From NCBI GenBank assembly GCA_035537875.1, contig DATLLJ010000033.1, positions 1 to 64,000 on the forward strand: a DNA stretch of 64,000 nt, written 5' to 3'. The DNA is from DATLLJ01 sp035537875 (GTDB taxonomy: Bacteria > Acidobacteriota > Vicinamibacteria > Vicinamibacterales > CAVVIG01). The position numbers and the translations under genes were made by a program. The notes under the pieces were generated by a model that saw nothing but the letters and a program-made list of their open reading frames with translations, had not been told where the DNA came from and ran no database searches. The stretch's first letter is position 1, and every line of letters starts with the position of its first letter. Positions 1 through 8,747 of the stretch are shown here, in pieces.

Positions 1-1014
1 GCCGGGTGCGGGTCCGGCGGCGGCAATCAGGGACAGGGACAGGAACCGGCCCAGCAGACGATACAGATCAACGGCGCCGGCGCGACGTTCCCGTTTCCCA
101 TTTACTCCAAGTGGTTCGACGAGTATCACAAACTGCACCCGAACGTGCAGATCAACTACCAGTCGGTCGGATCCGGCGCCGGCATCCGTCAGCTGGTGAA
201 CCAGACGGTCTTTTTCGGAGCGACGGATGGTCCGATGACCGACGAGCAACTGCAGGGCGCGCCCGGCAAGATTCTCCACCTTCCAACTGTTCTCGGTGCC
301 GTCGTTCCTGTCTACCGGATTGACAAGGTGGACGCGCAGCTCAAGTTCAGCGGCCGGGTGCTCGCCGACATCTTTCTGGGCAAGATCACCAGGTGGAACG
401 ATCCCGCCATCGCCAAACTGAACGCAGGCGTTACGCTGCCAGACACCAACATCACAGTCGTCCACCGTTCGGACGGATCGGGAACGACGTATGTGTGGGT
501 CGACTATCTGGCCAAGGTGTCGCCGGAATGGAAGTCCAAGGTAGGTGTCGGGACGTCTCCCAGCTGGCCTGTCGGCGTCGGGGGCAAGGGCAATGAGGGC
601 GTCAGCGGACTTGTCACCCAGAGTCCCGGGTCGATCGGGTACGTCGAGCTCGTCTACGCGCTGCAGAACAAGATCAATCACGGCCAGGTGCAGAACGCGG
701 CTGGCGAGTTCGTGACGGCGTCGATCGAGTCGGTCACGGCGGCTGCGGCTGCGACTGCGGCGACGATGCCGAGCGACTTCCGCGTGTCGATTACCAACGC
801 GGAGGGCCCGGGCGCCTATCCCGTTTCGTCGTTTACGTGGATGCTGTTCTACGAGAACCCCATGGACAAGACTCATGCGAAAACCATGGTGGATTTCATG
901 AGATGGGCGCTGACCGATGGACAGAAGTTCGCCACCGAGCTGGGTTACGCCCCGTTGCCGACGGCCGTGGTCCAGCTCGAGATGTCGGCACTGGACACCA
1001 TCGCGGTGAAGTGA
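1..1014 (+). CDS. pstS: Phosphate ABC transporter substrate-binding lipoprotein PstS (5' end missing)
   Basis: Periplasmic phosphate receptor that delivers phosphate to PstC-PstA. The reading frame is open from base 1, so the start and most of the signal peptide lie outside the window. The first visible residues, Ala-Gly-Cys followed by a Gly/Ser-rich stretch, fit the end of a lipobox, so the protein is probably lipid-anchored at that Cys. The mature protein opens with INGAGATFPFPIYSKW, a PstS hallmark, and contains the conserved VHRSDGSGTT phosphate-binding segment. The TGA lies 41 bases before pstC. Family assignment is secure; only the N-terminus is unknown. Confidence 0.96.
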   Translation, partial: AGCGSGGGNQGQGQEPAQQTIQINGAGATFPFPIYSKWFDEYHKLHPNVQINYQSVGSGAGIRQLVNQTVFFGATDGPMTDEQLQGAPGKILHLPTVLGAVVPVYRIDKVDAQLKFSGRVLADIFLGKITRWNDPAIAKLNAGVTLPDTNITVVHRSDGSGTTYVWVDYLAKVSPEWKSKVGVGTSPSWPVGVGGKGNEGVSGLVTQSPGSIGYVELVYALQNKINHGQVQNAAGEFVTASIESVTAAAAATAATMPSDFRVSITNAEGPGAYPVSSFTWMLFYENPMDKTHAKTMVDFMRWALTDGQKFATELGYAPLPTAVVQLEMSALDTIAVK

Positions 1015-1055
1015 GTGCGGACAGGTGACTGCGTCAGCGGAAGCCGAGGAGCGGC

Positions 1056-2027
1056 ATGAGACGGCCCGCGAAGGGAAGGTCTGGCCGCGCTGGCGACACC
1101 GGTTTTCGATTCGCGACCGGCGCATTCGCTCTGGCCCTCGTGTTGATCGTGGCGGCCATCGGTTTCGAGCTGGTGCGCCAATCGATGGTTTCGGTGCGGG
1201 CGTTCGGTCTCAGTTTCTGGCGGACGTCCACGTGGGATCCGATCGCTGGAGAGTTCGGCGCGTTGCCGTTCATCTGGGGCACGCTCTATTCCTCAATCCT
1301 CGCGCTGGTCCTCGCGACGCCCGTGGCGCTCGGGATTGCGGTCTTCGTCTCAGAGCTCTGTCCGGGTTGGCTCAAACAGCCGCTCGTGTTCCTGACCGAG
1401 CTGCTGGCGGCCATCCCATCCATCGTCTACGGCCTGTGGGGGATCTTCGTCCTGGTGCCGGCCGTGCGGTCTCTGCAGGAGGCCACGCCGGAGTGGCTGC
1501 GTCAGGTCCCGCTGTTCTCCGGTCCTCCGTTGGGCGTGGGGATGCTGGCTGCGGGTTTGATCCTCGCCATCATGGTCATTCCCTTTACATCGTCGGTCGC
1601 CAGAGAGGTCCTCAAGTCGGTGCCGGCCGCTCAGCGTGAGGGTGCGTACGCGCTGGGAGCGACCAGGTTCGAGGCGATTCGCGCCGCGCTCTACTTCGCG
1701 CGCACCGGCATCATCGGCGCAGTGATGCTGGGGTTTGGCCGGGCGCTCGGCGAAACCATGGCGGTGACGATGGTGATTGGGAACAACCCTCAGGTGTCGG
1801 CGTCGTTGTTCGCGCCTCAGTACACCATGGCGGCGGTCATCGCGAACGAGTTCACCGAAGCCGCCGATGAGCTTTATCTGGCGGCACTCGTCGAGATCGG
1901 ACTCGTTCTCTTCATCGTTACCCTCATCGTCAACTCGCTTTCCCGGCTGTTGATCTGGAGCATGGCCCAGCCCACCCGGCGGCGCGTCGCAGCGGTTGTG
2001 GTGCCCGCCGAGGAGTCGGCGGCATGA
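1056..2027 (+). CDS. pstC: Phosphate ABC transporter permease PstC
   Basis: Inner-membrane permease of the high-affinity phosphate importer; 323 residues, usual for the family. A hydrophobic segment near residues 22-42 precedes a periplasmic loop, then five further membrane segments follow. The ABC-permease EAA loop is visible as EVLKSVPAAQREGAYALGAT, and the segment GRALGETMAVTMVIGN is typical of PstC. The ATG is preceded by CGAGGA five bases upstream. The stop overlaps the pstA start, so the two are translationally coupled. Confidence 0.96.
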   Translation: MRRPAKGRSGRAGDTGFRFATGAFALALVLIVAAIGFELVRQSMVSVRAFGLSFWRTSTWDPIAGEFGALPFIWGTLYSSILALVLATPVALGIAVFVSELCPGWLKQPLVFLTELLAAIPSIVYGLWGIFVLVPAVRSLQEATPEWLRQVPLFSGPPLGVGMLAAGLILAIMVIPFTSSVAREVLKSVPAAQREGAYALGATRFEAIRAALYFARTGIIGAVMLGFGRALGETMAVTMVIGNNPQVSASLFAPQYTMAAVIANEFTEAADELYLAALVEIGLVLFIVTLIVNSLSRLLIWSMAQPTRRRVAAVVVPAEESAA

Positions 2028-2872
2028 TGTCCGCCAGGCTTCGACGCCTCGTGTCCAACCTCTTTGTGGCCTTCTGCGCGCTGTCCGTCCTCATCGCGTT
2101 GGTGCCGCTCGCCTTCGTGCTCTTCTTCGTCGTCAGCCAAGGGATTCAGGCCGTCAATTTCGCGTTCTTCACCCAGATGCCGCGACCCGTCGGAGAACCT
2201 GGCGGAGGGATGGCGAACGCCATCGTGGGAACGCTCATCGTCGCTGGCCTCGGGTCGTTGATGGCCATTCCGATCGGGATCCTCAGCGGCGTGTACATGG
2301 CGGAGTATTCGGGCACTCGGTTTTCGAGCGCGGTGCGCTTCGCTGCGGATACGCTGAACGGCGTCCCGTCGATCGTGATCGGCGTCTTCGCCTACGGTGT
2401 GGCGGTCATGCCGTTCCGGCAGTTCAGTGCGCTGGCGGGCGGCATCGCGCTCGGGATCATGATGATTCCGATCATCGCGCGTACGACCGAAGAGCTCATC
2501 CTGCTGGTACCAGGCACCATGCGCGAAGGCGCGCTTGCGCTGGGCGCCACGCGCGCGCGGGCGGTCTTCAGCATCGTGCTGCCGGCAGCGCTCCCGGGCA
2601 TCATCACCGGGATCGTGCTCGCGCTGGCGCGGATCGCCGGTGAAACGGCGCCGCTGCTGTTCACGTCGTTCAACAACCGGTTCTTTACCACCAACCTCAC
2701 GCAGCCGATCTCGACGCTCACCGTGCAGGTCTTCACGTACGCCATTTCGCCGTACGAGGACTGGCATCGGCAGGCTTGGGCCGGCGCGCTGGTGCTCGTC
2801 ACGATCGTGCTCAGCTGCTCCCTTGTTGCGCGCTTCGCGACGCGGCGAATAGAAGGCCTTCGTGGTCAGTAA
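2024..2872 (+). CDS. pstA: Phosphate ABC transporter permease PstA
   Basis: Second membrane subunit of the phosphate importer, 282 residues with six predicted membrane segments. The EAA loop reads VPGTMREGALALGATRARAV, followed by LPAALPGIITG and the PstA-like segment ARIAGETAPLLFTSFNN. It starts at the ATG overlapping the pstC stop. No pstB or phoU follows; the next gene is unrelated and a PhoU-like protein appears instead beside Pit at 26.2 kb. The ATPase gene must lie elsewhere or upstream of the window. Confidence 0.95.
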   Translation: MMSARLRRLVSNLFVAFCALSVLIALVPLAFVLFFVVSQGIQAVNFAFFTQMPRPVGEPGGGMANAIVGTLIVAGLGSLMAIPIGILSGVYMAEYSGTRFSSAVRFAADTLNGVPSIVIGVFAYGVAVMPFRQFSALAGGIALGIMMIPIIARTTEELILLVPGTMREGALALGATRARAVFSIVLPAALPGIITGIVLALARIAGETAPLLFTSFNNRFFTTNLTQPISTLTVQVFTYAISPYEDWHRQAWAGALVLVTIVLSCSLVARFATRRIEGLRGQ

Positions 2873-2992
2873 GTTAGGCCATGAACCTGAACGAGGGTGG
2901 GCCTCGACGGTTCGTGCATGTTACGCAGAGTTTACGTGCTGAGCCGTCGCGAGTTGGTGCAAGATGTCCCCTTCACGCACGCCCCCCCACCT

Positions 2993-3220
2993 ATGTTTTC
3001 AGTCAGCCTCCAACGAGACGGCCACTACCGTCACTATTCCATTTCGATGACCGCGTCCGAAGGTTGGGAGGTCAAGCTCGAGGCCGATCGCGAGCTCGCC
3101 CGCCATCATCACTATCACGATTGGCATCGCGTCGAACGTGCCCGCGAAGCGTTCGATCACGAGGTTTCGGAGCTGAAGGCTCGAGGTTGGCAGATCGTCA
3201 ACGATCGCGTCACAGAATAG
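2993..3220 (+). CDS. Small hypothetical protein, 75 residues
   Basis: Not recognised. The reading frame gives a compact, charged, non-membrane protein beginning MFSVSLQRDGHY, with a His-rich patch (HHHYHDWH) and a final helix ending VSELKARGWQIVNDRV. Composition looks like a folded small protein rather than an antisense shadow. The frame is open further upstream (to 2897), but residues before this ATG look unstructured. No clear ribosome binding site is visible, so the start is uncertain. It stands alone between pstA and the convergent FAH-family gene. Confidence 0.55.
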   Translation: MFSVSLQRDGHYRHYSISMTASEGWEVKLEADRELARHHHYHDWHRVERAREAFDHEVSELKARGWQIVNDRVTE

Positions 3221-3267
3221 CTTCCGAGGCGTATCGGTGTGCGCGCGATAAGCTGGTCGCGGACAGG

Positions 3268-4173
3268 CTAGGTTCGACGTTCGAGCCGATTCCGCAGTGT
3301 CCCGATCCCCTCGATCTCCGTCTCGATGACATCTCCCTCTTTGAGGTATTCGGGTGGTGTGCGGCCGAGTCCCACGCCTTCCGGCGTTCCGGTGGCGATG
3401 AGGTCGCCCGGCTCCAGCGTCATCCCTCGCGACAGCTGTTCGATGATTGAGACGATGGGGAAGAGCATGTCGCCCGTGGTCGCGTCCTGACGGATCTCCC
3501 CGTTGAGCCTCAGAGTGATGTGCTTGGCCTGGGGATCGCCGAATTCGTCGGCGGTGACGACCACAGGCCCCATCGGGCAGAATCCGTCGAGGCTCTTGCC
3601 CTTGAACCACTGCTTGTGGCCAAACTGCAGATCGCGCGCTGAGACGTCGTTCACCACGGTGTAGCCGAAGACGTGGGTGAGCGCCCGCTCGCGTGAGATG
3701 TTCTTGCCCCCCGCTCCTATCACCACGCCGAGCTCGGCTTCGTAGTCCACTTGAGTCGTGACCGACTGGTCCCACGGGATCGGATCGAAAGGTCCGGTCA
3801 CGCTGGTGGGAGCTTTGGTGAAGAAGACCGGAGCCTCGGGAACCCTCATAGCCTTGTCGGGACTGGTCGTCTCGCGAATGTGACTGGCGTAGTTGAGGCC
3901 CAGGCACACGATGTTCTTGGGCGGCCGCGGAATGGGAGCATGCCACCGCACATCGCCGACGGGATAAGTTGCGTCCGAATGAAGGTCCGCCAGACGAACC
4001 GCCAGGCGCTCGGCCGTGGCGCGCCAGGTCTCGCCGCCTGACCGAATCAAATCAAGGAGCGTCGGCGGGGCGGAGGAGCCAAGAAGGCTCTGCACGTCGG
4101 CCACGCGTCCCTCGTGAAGGATGCCGAGCCTTGGTGTGGGGTTGTCGGCGGTCGAGAACGTCAGATATCGCAT
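3268..4173 (-). CDS. Fumarylacetoacetate hydrolase (FAH) family protein
   Basis: About 301 residues, with an N-terminal cap of some 70-90 residues and the FAH catalytic domain after it. Visible motifs are KNIVCLGLNYASHI, the metal-binding YEAELGVVIG with its two acidic residues, the Asp in VVNDVSARDLQF, and the C-terminal GDLIATGTPEGVG. Members hydrolyse or decarboxylate 2-oxo acids such as acylpyruvates or 2-hydroxyhepta-2,4-dienedioate, using Mg2+ or Mn2+; the substrate cannot be told from sequence. I chose the ATG at 4173 over an in-frame GTG at 4188 because GGTGAGG sits at the right distance. It is a single-gene unit transcribed away from the 4319 gene. Confidence 0.9.
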   Translation of the reverse strand: MRYLTFSTADNPTPRLGILHEGRVADVQSLLGSSAPPTLLDLIRSGGETWRATAERLAVRLADLHSDATYPVGDVRWHAPIPRPPKNIVCLGLNYASHIRETTSPDKAMRVPEAPVFFTKAPTSVTGPFDPIPWDQSVTTQVDYEAELGVVIGAGGKNISRERALTHVFGYTVVNDVSARDLQFGHKQWFKGKSLDGFCPMGPVVVTADEFGDPQAKHITLRLNGEIRQDATTGDMLFPIVSIIEQLSRGMTLEPGDLIATGTPEGVGLGRTPPEYLKEGDVIETEIEGIGTLRNRLERRT

Positions 4174-4255
4174 GCGAGACAGCCTCACCAGTTACATGTG
4201 TAAATTCTTGAGAGGCAGGCATTTTCTGGCCACCTCAAGAGTCGATAATCATAGA

Positions 4256-4294
4256 TGTAACAGCTGGACGTCGTGAATGTAATGTTTGTGTAAA
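4256..4294 (+). promoter_or_regulatory. Candidate PHO-box-like array, 11-bp repeats
   Basis: Hexamers TGTAAC (4256-4261), TGTAAT (4278-4283) and TGTAAA (4289-4294) lie on one 11-bp grid; the grid position at 4267 is degenerate. PhoB-type regulators bind direct repeats of 11-bp spacing, and this genome segment encodes a PhoB-like protein. The array ends 24 bases before the GTG start of the small secreted protein. The TGTAAT-TGTAAA half is nearly identical to the site in front of corA. Regulation by PhoB is inferred. Confidence 0.5.
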
Positions 4295-4318
4295 CAAACT
4301 CCTGTTCGGAGGGGCCAG

Positions 4319-4675
4319 GTGAGCAAGGTCGTATTTGTTCTCGTTCTTACCGTGGCCATGCCTTCAAACGCTGGAGAGCCACTGACGATCCGCGTCTCGC
4401 CCAGAGCGGCCATGGCGCCGGCCATCATCACGGTTAGAGCCATCATCGAGGCCGACACCGACAATCGCGCCCTGGAGGTCATCGCCCAGTCCCCGGATTT
4501 CTACCGGAGCTCTTACGTCGAGCTCGACGGCGCCAACGCCCAGCGCGTGAATGTCTTTCAGTTCAGGAACTTACCGAGCGGAACCTACGAGGTGACCAGC
4601 GTACTGGTCGGGTCCCGCGGACGGCGTGCTGCGGCCGCCGGATATTTTCAGGTGACTTCGTCACCGGGGCGTTGA
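4319..4675 (+). CDS. Small secreted protein of unknown function
   Basis: 118 residues. The GTG start is preceded by GGAGGGG five bases upstream; an earlier in-frame start at 4286 would fall inside the repeat array and is rejected. The N-terminus (KVVFVLVLTVAMPSNAGEP) is a Sec-type signal peptide with cleavage probably after Ala in SNA. The mature part looks like an all-beta domain: TIRVSPRAAMAPAIITVRA, then IVE-type strands and FRNLPSGTYEVTSVLVG, similar in feel to carboxypeptidase-regulatory or Ig-like folds. Function unknown. Its last 15 bases overlap the 3' end of the convergent arsC-like gene. Confidence 0.7.
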   Translation: MSKVVFVLVLTVAMPSNAGEPLTIRVSPRAAMAPAIITVRAIIEADTDNRALEVIAQSPDFYRSSYVELDGANAQRVNVFQFRNLPSGTYEVTSVLVGSRGRRAAAAGYFQVTSSPGR

Positions 4676-5173
4676 CACGTGGGCCCCGGCCCTGCCAATT
4701 TCGTCGAGCTGCCGCTGCAATGACAGCTTGTCGAGCGCTTCAACACGTAGGCTCGTGAAGAGCTTGATGCGCGCGTCGAGCTCACGGAATGCGCGATTGA
4801 AGGCGCGGAGCCGTTCCTCGTCGGTCCCCTCCACGGTTGCCGGGTCGGCGATTCCCCAATGCGCCGTCATCGGTTGCCCGGGCCATACCGGGCAGGTTTC
4901 CTGAGCGGCGCGGTCGCAAACCGTGAACACGAAATCGAGCGCGGGCGCGCCGACCCGTGCGAACTCCCCCCAGCTTTTGCTGCGCAGACGTTCCGTCGGA
5001 AGCCGGTTGCGCTCGAGCGTTTCGATGGCCAGGGCATGTACGGTTCCGGCCGGTCGGCTTCCAGCGCTGAAGGCGTGAAAGCGATCCTTTCCCCAGTAGG
5101 CTAAGAGCGCCTCGGCCATGATGCTGCGTGCAGAGTTTCCGGTGCACAGAAACAGGACGTTGTACGGCGCCAT
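4661..5173 (-). CDS. Arsenate reductase / low-molecular-weight tyrosine phosphatase family protein
   Basis: 170 residues, cytoplasmic. The N-terminal P-loop FLCTGNSARSIMAEALL carries the CX5R catalytic signature of LMW phosphatases and thioredoxin-linked ArsC, and WGIADPATVEG supplies the family Asp-Pro. Two further cysteines (VCDRAAQETC) could be the redox pair that thioredoxin-coupled ArsC uses, so arsenate reduction is the better guess than protein tyrosine phosphatase activity. The ATG at 5173 has GGAGG at 5177-5181 (reverse strand); the longer frame to 5233 would run through a terminator hairpin. No arsR or ars transporter is adjacent. Confidence 0.88.
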   Translation of the reverse strand: MAPYNVLFLCTGNSARSIMAEALLAYWGKDRFHAFSAGSRPAGTVHALAIETLERNRLPTERLRSKSWGEFARVGAPALDFVFTVCDRAAQETCPVWPGQPMTAHWGIADPATVEGTDEERLRAFNRAFRELDARIKLFTSLRVEALDKLSLQRQLDEIGRAGAHVSTPR

Positions 5174-5197
5174 GAGCCTCCATTCATCGCTCGAAAC

Positions 5198-5230
5198 AAC
5201 AAGGGCCGGGCAGACGGCCCGGCCCTTGTT
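5198..5230 (-). terminator. Strong hairpin terminator after the TonB receptor gene
   Basis: Perfect 14-bp inverted repeat: 5198-5211 pairs with 5217-5230 around the five-base loop AGACG. On the minus strand it is followed by TGTTTC, a short T-rich run. It sits 18 bases after the stop of the TonB receptor gene and before the arsC-like start, so it most likely ends the receptor transcript. Confidence 0.8.
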
Positions 5231-5247
5231 CACCTCTCGAGGAGCAC

Positions 5248-8200
5248 CTAGAAGTTGAGGCGAAGGGCAAACTGAACCTGGCGGCTCGTGCCCAGACCCA
5301 CAGTACGACCTACCGTGCTTGTGATTCGACCGAAGGCCCCGGCAGCCGTCGGCGTGTACGGCTCGCCTGGCTGCAGCCTGTTGGCTTCGGTGAGGGAGTT
5401 GAGGGGCAACGCGATCGGAATGGTCCCGACAGGACTTGCGAAGTTCGCGATGTTGAACAGGTTGAAGATCTCCGTCCGGAACTCGATGTTCTTGTCGCTT
5501 CGGCCTCCGAGCGCGAATCGTTTCATGATGAGCAGGTCGAACTGCCGGAACGCCGGTCCGTGCAGCGAATTGCGCTCGAGGTTGCCGAAGGTGCCCGGCG
5601 TTGGTGTCGAGAAGGCTGCCGGATTCAGGAACAGCAGACCACCGTCCCTGATGAACGGATCGACACCCGCTACGAGGTCGGGCCGTCGCACGTTGCGCGA
5701 GCTGCCACCTCGTGGCGTGTTGATGATACCGATGCGGCCGGCAGCCGCGTTCTGAAAGATGTTCCCAGCCCCATCGACGTACACGATGTCCGGCCGGACG
5801 ATTCTGACGTCGATCGGCAGACCGCTCCGCGCGTTGGCGATCCCGCCGATTTCCCAGCCGTCGGCGAATACCTTGGCGGCGCCCGTCGTGTTGCGTCCGA
5901 AGGGCAGCGCGTAGACGGCGCTGAAATTGAACGTGTGGCGCACGTCGAAGTTGTTGTAGCCGTTGTCGTAGTCGAAGTCTTCGAGCGTTCTCGCGGCGTT
6001 GCCGGCGGTGAGCGCTTCGTTCGATCCGCCCGTGTTGCCGCGGCTCCGGCCCAGGGTGTACTGCGCGTTCATCGTCAGACCGAGTGCCGAGCGTCGTGTA
6101 AGAGCCAGCTGGATGGCGTTGTAGTTGTCGCGCCCGCCAGAGGTCTTGTAGTCCACCTCCGCGTATGGGTTCTGCACGGCGGTGGGGTTTCCGTTGGCGT
6201 CTCTCGCCGTGACAATCGAGAATTCCCGAACCACGAGCGCGTTGCCGCCCGGAGTCGGATTGAACACGCCGACGATGTTGTTGGCGACGCTCCTCAGGAA
6301 CAGATTTCGGCCCTGGCTGCCGACATAGGTCGCCGATGCCACGAGATTGCGACCCAGATCGCGCTGCACCGAGGCCGTGTACTGATAGATGCGCTCGGGA
6401 ATGTTGTATTCGTTCGCGTAGGCGCGTGGCTGGTACGATCGCGTGTTCGGATTGTTGATGAAGCTCTGGCGGAGGAGCGCCGGATCGATCGGGTAAGCGA
6501 CGCCGCTCGTGAGCGTGGAGCTGATGCGGTCGCTCTCGATCGGCTGAATCTGATCTTCCGTCTGACCGGGGCCGACGAAAATACCCGCGCCCACCTTGAG
6601 GATCGTTCGCTGGTTCGCCGACCAGCTGACGGACGCGCGTGGTTGAAAGTTGTCCTTACTCGACTCGAACAGCGGCGTGGTGTTGGGATCGATCACACCG
6701 GTATCGACGTTCCATTTCACTTGGAGGTTGTCACGCTCCCGCATCGGCGTGTAGTACTCGTAGCGCAGACCGTAGTTGAAGGTGAGATCCGGTCGCACCC
6801 GCCACTCGTCCTGCGCAAACAGGATCGTGTAGTTCTGAATCGTGTGACGCGGTCCGGTCGCGCCGTTGTTGAAGACGCTGGGCTCGCTGACGTCACCGAG
6901 GTATTGCACGGATTGCGGTCGATTCGCCATGAAATTGTTGACGTCTGCGTAGGTGTACGTCGTGCCGCCGATTCGATCCGTCTCCATTCGAATCGCTCGG
7001 AATTCTCCGCCCACCTTGAGGTAGTGGCTGCCCATCACATTCGATACGGTGTCGGCGAACGTCAGCGAATACGGATCGTACGGCTGCCCGTGGCCGTTCG
7101 TGGCGCTGTTTGCTCGCACCAGCCCGCCGGGGACCACGATGCCGGACGACGAGCCCTGGCCCGCGATGCCGGTGTTGGCGACCGAGCCACTCAGGTTGAT
7201 GGCAATCGGGTTGAAATCGACGCCGCCCACGATCGGCGCATCGCCGATGACGGTGGTCGGCGCCCCGTTGTAGCCGAACTTGAAGTCGTTGATCATCGTG
7301 GCGGAGAAGATACCCTGCAGGTTGACGACGGCATTGGTCGGATTGGCCGTCAGTTTGACGACCCGCCCGGAAACGCCTTCCGGTGAATCATTGGTTCCCT
7401 GGTCGTGCGAGAACCGGATGTACGACGACCAGTTGTTGGCGAACTTGAAATCGAGGCGTCCGTTGAAGGCGTCCTCACGTGTCGCCGCCAGTCCCTGCAG
7501 TTGCGCGATATCGAAGTTCGGATCGGTCGAGGCGCCGGGAAGCAGAACCGCGTTGGGTGACATGAACCCCTGGCGAAGGGCCGCGACGGCGGGGACCGCT
7601 CTCGCCCAGGCGGCGTCGCTTGGCACCGCTTCGACCCAGTTGACGCCGGCATCGAGCCGGTACGCTTCGTAACTCCCGAAGAAGAACGCGCGGTTGCTGG
7701 CGATCGGCCCACCGAACGACACACCGAACTGGTGCTGTCGCAGCACTGATTTCGGCAGCTCCTGGGTCACGTTTCCAGCCAGGTCTCGCGTGGAATCGAA
7801 GTAGTTCGGTGCATCGAGCCCGTCGTCGCGGAAGTACTCGAACACCGATCCGCTGAACTGGTTGCCGCCGGACTTCGTGATGACACTGATTTGCCCGCCA
7901 GTCCCGGTGCCGTACTCGGCCGGGTAGCTGCTCGACTCGACACGGAACTCCTGCACGTTTTCCAGACTGGTCTGAAGCTTGAACGGCGAAGCGACTTCGC
8001 CGTTGATGTTGCCGGGCGCCGAGTCGATAACGGCTGACCCTTCGACTCCATCGTACCGAACCGCGTTCTGCTCGACCGCTCGACCGCTGAACCGGATGTC
8101 CTGCCACGAGCCGGTGCCGGCGTTCTGCGAGCCGGGCGCCTGCAGCAACAGCTGAGACATCTGTCGTCCGTTGACCGGCAGGCCCTCGACTTCACGCTCG

Positions 8201-8616
8201 GAAACGTTGACACCCACTCGGGCGGAGCTGACATCGAGCACCGGCGCATCAGCGACGACGGTCAGCTCCTCGGCGATACCAGCGGGTTTGAACTCGAAGT
8301 CGAGGTTCAGCTCCTGACCGAGCGCCAGCGCGATGTTCGTATACTCAATCGGAGAGAAGCCCTCCTTATCGACCCGAATGGTGTAGCTGGACGGCCGGAG
8401 ATTACCGATGAAGAACAGACCCTGGCCATTGGTGGTCCCCCGTCGAACCTCCCCCGTCCGTTCGTTGGTCACGGTCACCGTGACATCTGGCACGAACGCC
8501 GCTGTCTGATCGCGCACGTTGCCAGACACCTTCCCCTGATCGATCTGAGCCTGTGCGGGCACAATCGAGAGCCCTGCGAGCAACAGCCCGGTTGCCAGCC
8601 GCTTGAACAACTTCAT
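5248..8616 (-). CDS. TonB-dependent receptor with N-terminal carboxypeptidase-regulatory-like domain (Oar-like)
   Basis: 1,122 residues. A signal peptide (MKLFKRLATGLLLAGLSIV, cleavage near AQA) is followed by a carboxypeptidase-regulatory-like beta-sandwich (about 28-115; GKVSGNVRDQTAAFVPDV), a plug domain (about 120-260; RVGVNVSEREVEGLPVNGRQ) and a large outer-membrane barrel ending in hydrophobic FALRLNF, as expected for BAM-dependent insertion. This class is greatly expanded in Acidobacteria and is usually linked to uptake of large or complexed nutrients; the ligand is unknown. Start: ATG with AGGAGG seven bases upstream. The gene stands alone, with a hairpin terminator after it and 11-bp repeats resembling a PHO box 58-85 bases ahead of the ATG. 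Confidence 0.95.
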   Translation of the reverse strand: MKLFKRLATGLLLAGLSIVPAQAQIDQGKVSGNVRDQTAAFVPDVTVTVTNERTGEVRRGTTNGQGLFFIGNLRPSSYTIRVDKEGFSPIEYTNIALALGQELNLDFEFKPAGIAEELTVVADAPVLDVSSARVGVNVSEREVEGLPVNGRQMSQLLLQAPGSQNAGTGSWQDIRFSGRAVEQNAVRYDGVEGSAVIDSAPGNINGEVASPFKLQTSLENVQEFRVESSSYPAEYGTGTGGQISVITKSGGNQFSGSVFEYFRDDGLDAPNYFDSTRDLAGNVTQELPKSVLRQHQFGVSFGGPIASNRAFFFGSYEAYRLDAGVNWVEAVPSDAAWARAVPAVAALRQGFMSPNAVLLPGASTDPNFDIAQLQGLAATREDAFNGRLDFKFANNWSSYIRFSHDQGTNDSPEGVSGRVVKLTANPTNAVVNLQGIFSATMINDFKFGYNGAPTTVIGDAPIVGGVDFNPIAINLSGSVANTGIAGQGSSSGIVVPGGLVRANSATNGHGQPYDPYSLTFADTVSNVMGSHYLKVGGEFRAIRMETDRIGGTTYTYADVNNFMANRPQSVQYLGDVSEPSVFNNGATGPRHTIQNYTILFAQDEWRVRPDLTFNYGLRYEYYTPMRERDNLQVKWNVDTGVIDPNTTPLFESSKDNFQPRASVSWSANQRTILKVGAGIFVGPGQTEDQIQPIESDRISSTLTSGVAYPIDPALLRQSFINNPNTRSYQPRAYANEYNIPERIYQYTASVQRDLGRNLVASATYVGSQGRNLFLRSVANNIVGVFNPTPGGNALVVREFSIVTARDANGNPTAVQNPYAEVDYKTSGGRDNYNAIQLALTRRSALGLTMNAQYTLGRSRGNTGGSNEALTAGNAARTLEDFDYDNGYNNFDVRHTFNFSAVYALPFGRNTTGAAKVFADGWEIGGIANARSGLPIDVRIVRPDIVYVDGAGNIFQNAAAGRIGIINTPRGGSSRNVRRPDLVAGVDPFIRDGGLLFLNPAAFSTPTPGTFGNLERNSLHGPAFRQFDLLIMKRFALGGRSDKNIEFRTEIFNLFNIANFASPVGTIPIALPLNSLTEANRLQPGEPYTPTAAGAFGRITSTVGRTVGLGTSRQVQFALRLNF

Positions 8617-8673
8617 CGGTCCTCCTGCGTTTTGAGTCGCGATCGGAGAGTAGTGGTCGGCTATGATCCGCGT

Positions 8674-8701
8674 GTGACGGACGTGTTACACGCGCGTTAA
8701 C
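8674..8701 (-). promoter_or_regulatory. Candidate PHO-box-like array upstream of TonB receptor
   Basis: Read on the minus strand, GTTAAC (8701-8696), TGTAAC (8690-8685) and CGTCAC (8679-8674) follow each other at exact 11-bp spacing. A CATAGC/TCATAG sequence seven to eight bases further on could serve as a weak -10 element. The orientation points toward the receptor gene starting at 8616. Binding by the PhoB-like regulator is inferred from repeat geometry. Confidence 0.5.
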
Positions 8702-8747
8702 TCGCCCACACCACTCTGGAACGGCCGGGGCGAGGGATGGTTGAGCC

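Noticed and set aside
2920..2936. Pair of CGTAAC and CGTAAA (minus strand) at 11-bp spacing after pstA
   Set aside because: It fits the repeat spacing but points back into pstA, with no gene to serve in that direction; kept out of the PHO-box list.
4191..4204. TTACA-TG-TGTAA palindrome just upstream of the FAH-family gene
   Set aside because: Symmetric and not on the 11-bp grid of the neighbouring array; too short to call an operator with confidence.
4651..4665. GGTGAC-TTC-GTCACC hairpin at the convergent ends of two genes
   Set aside because: Lies within coding sequence of both genes and has no T-run; not called a terminator.
5560..7386. 608-codon open frame on the plus strand opposite the TonB receptor
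   Set aside because: It is antisense to a gene with a clear signal peptide, plug and barrel; its translation is Arg/Val-rich low-complexity without domains.
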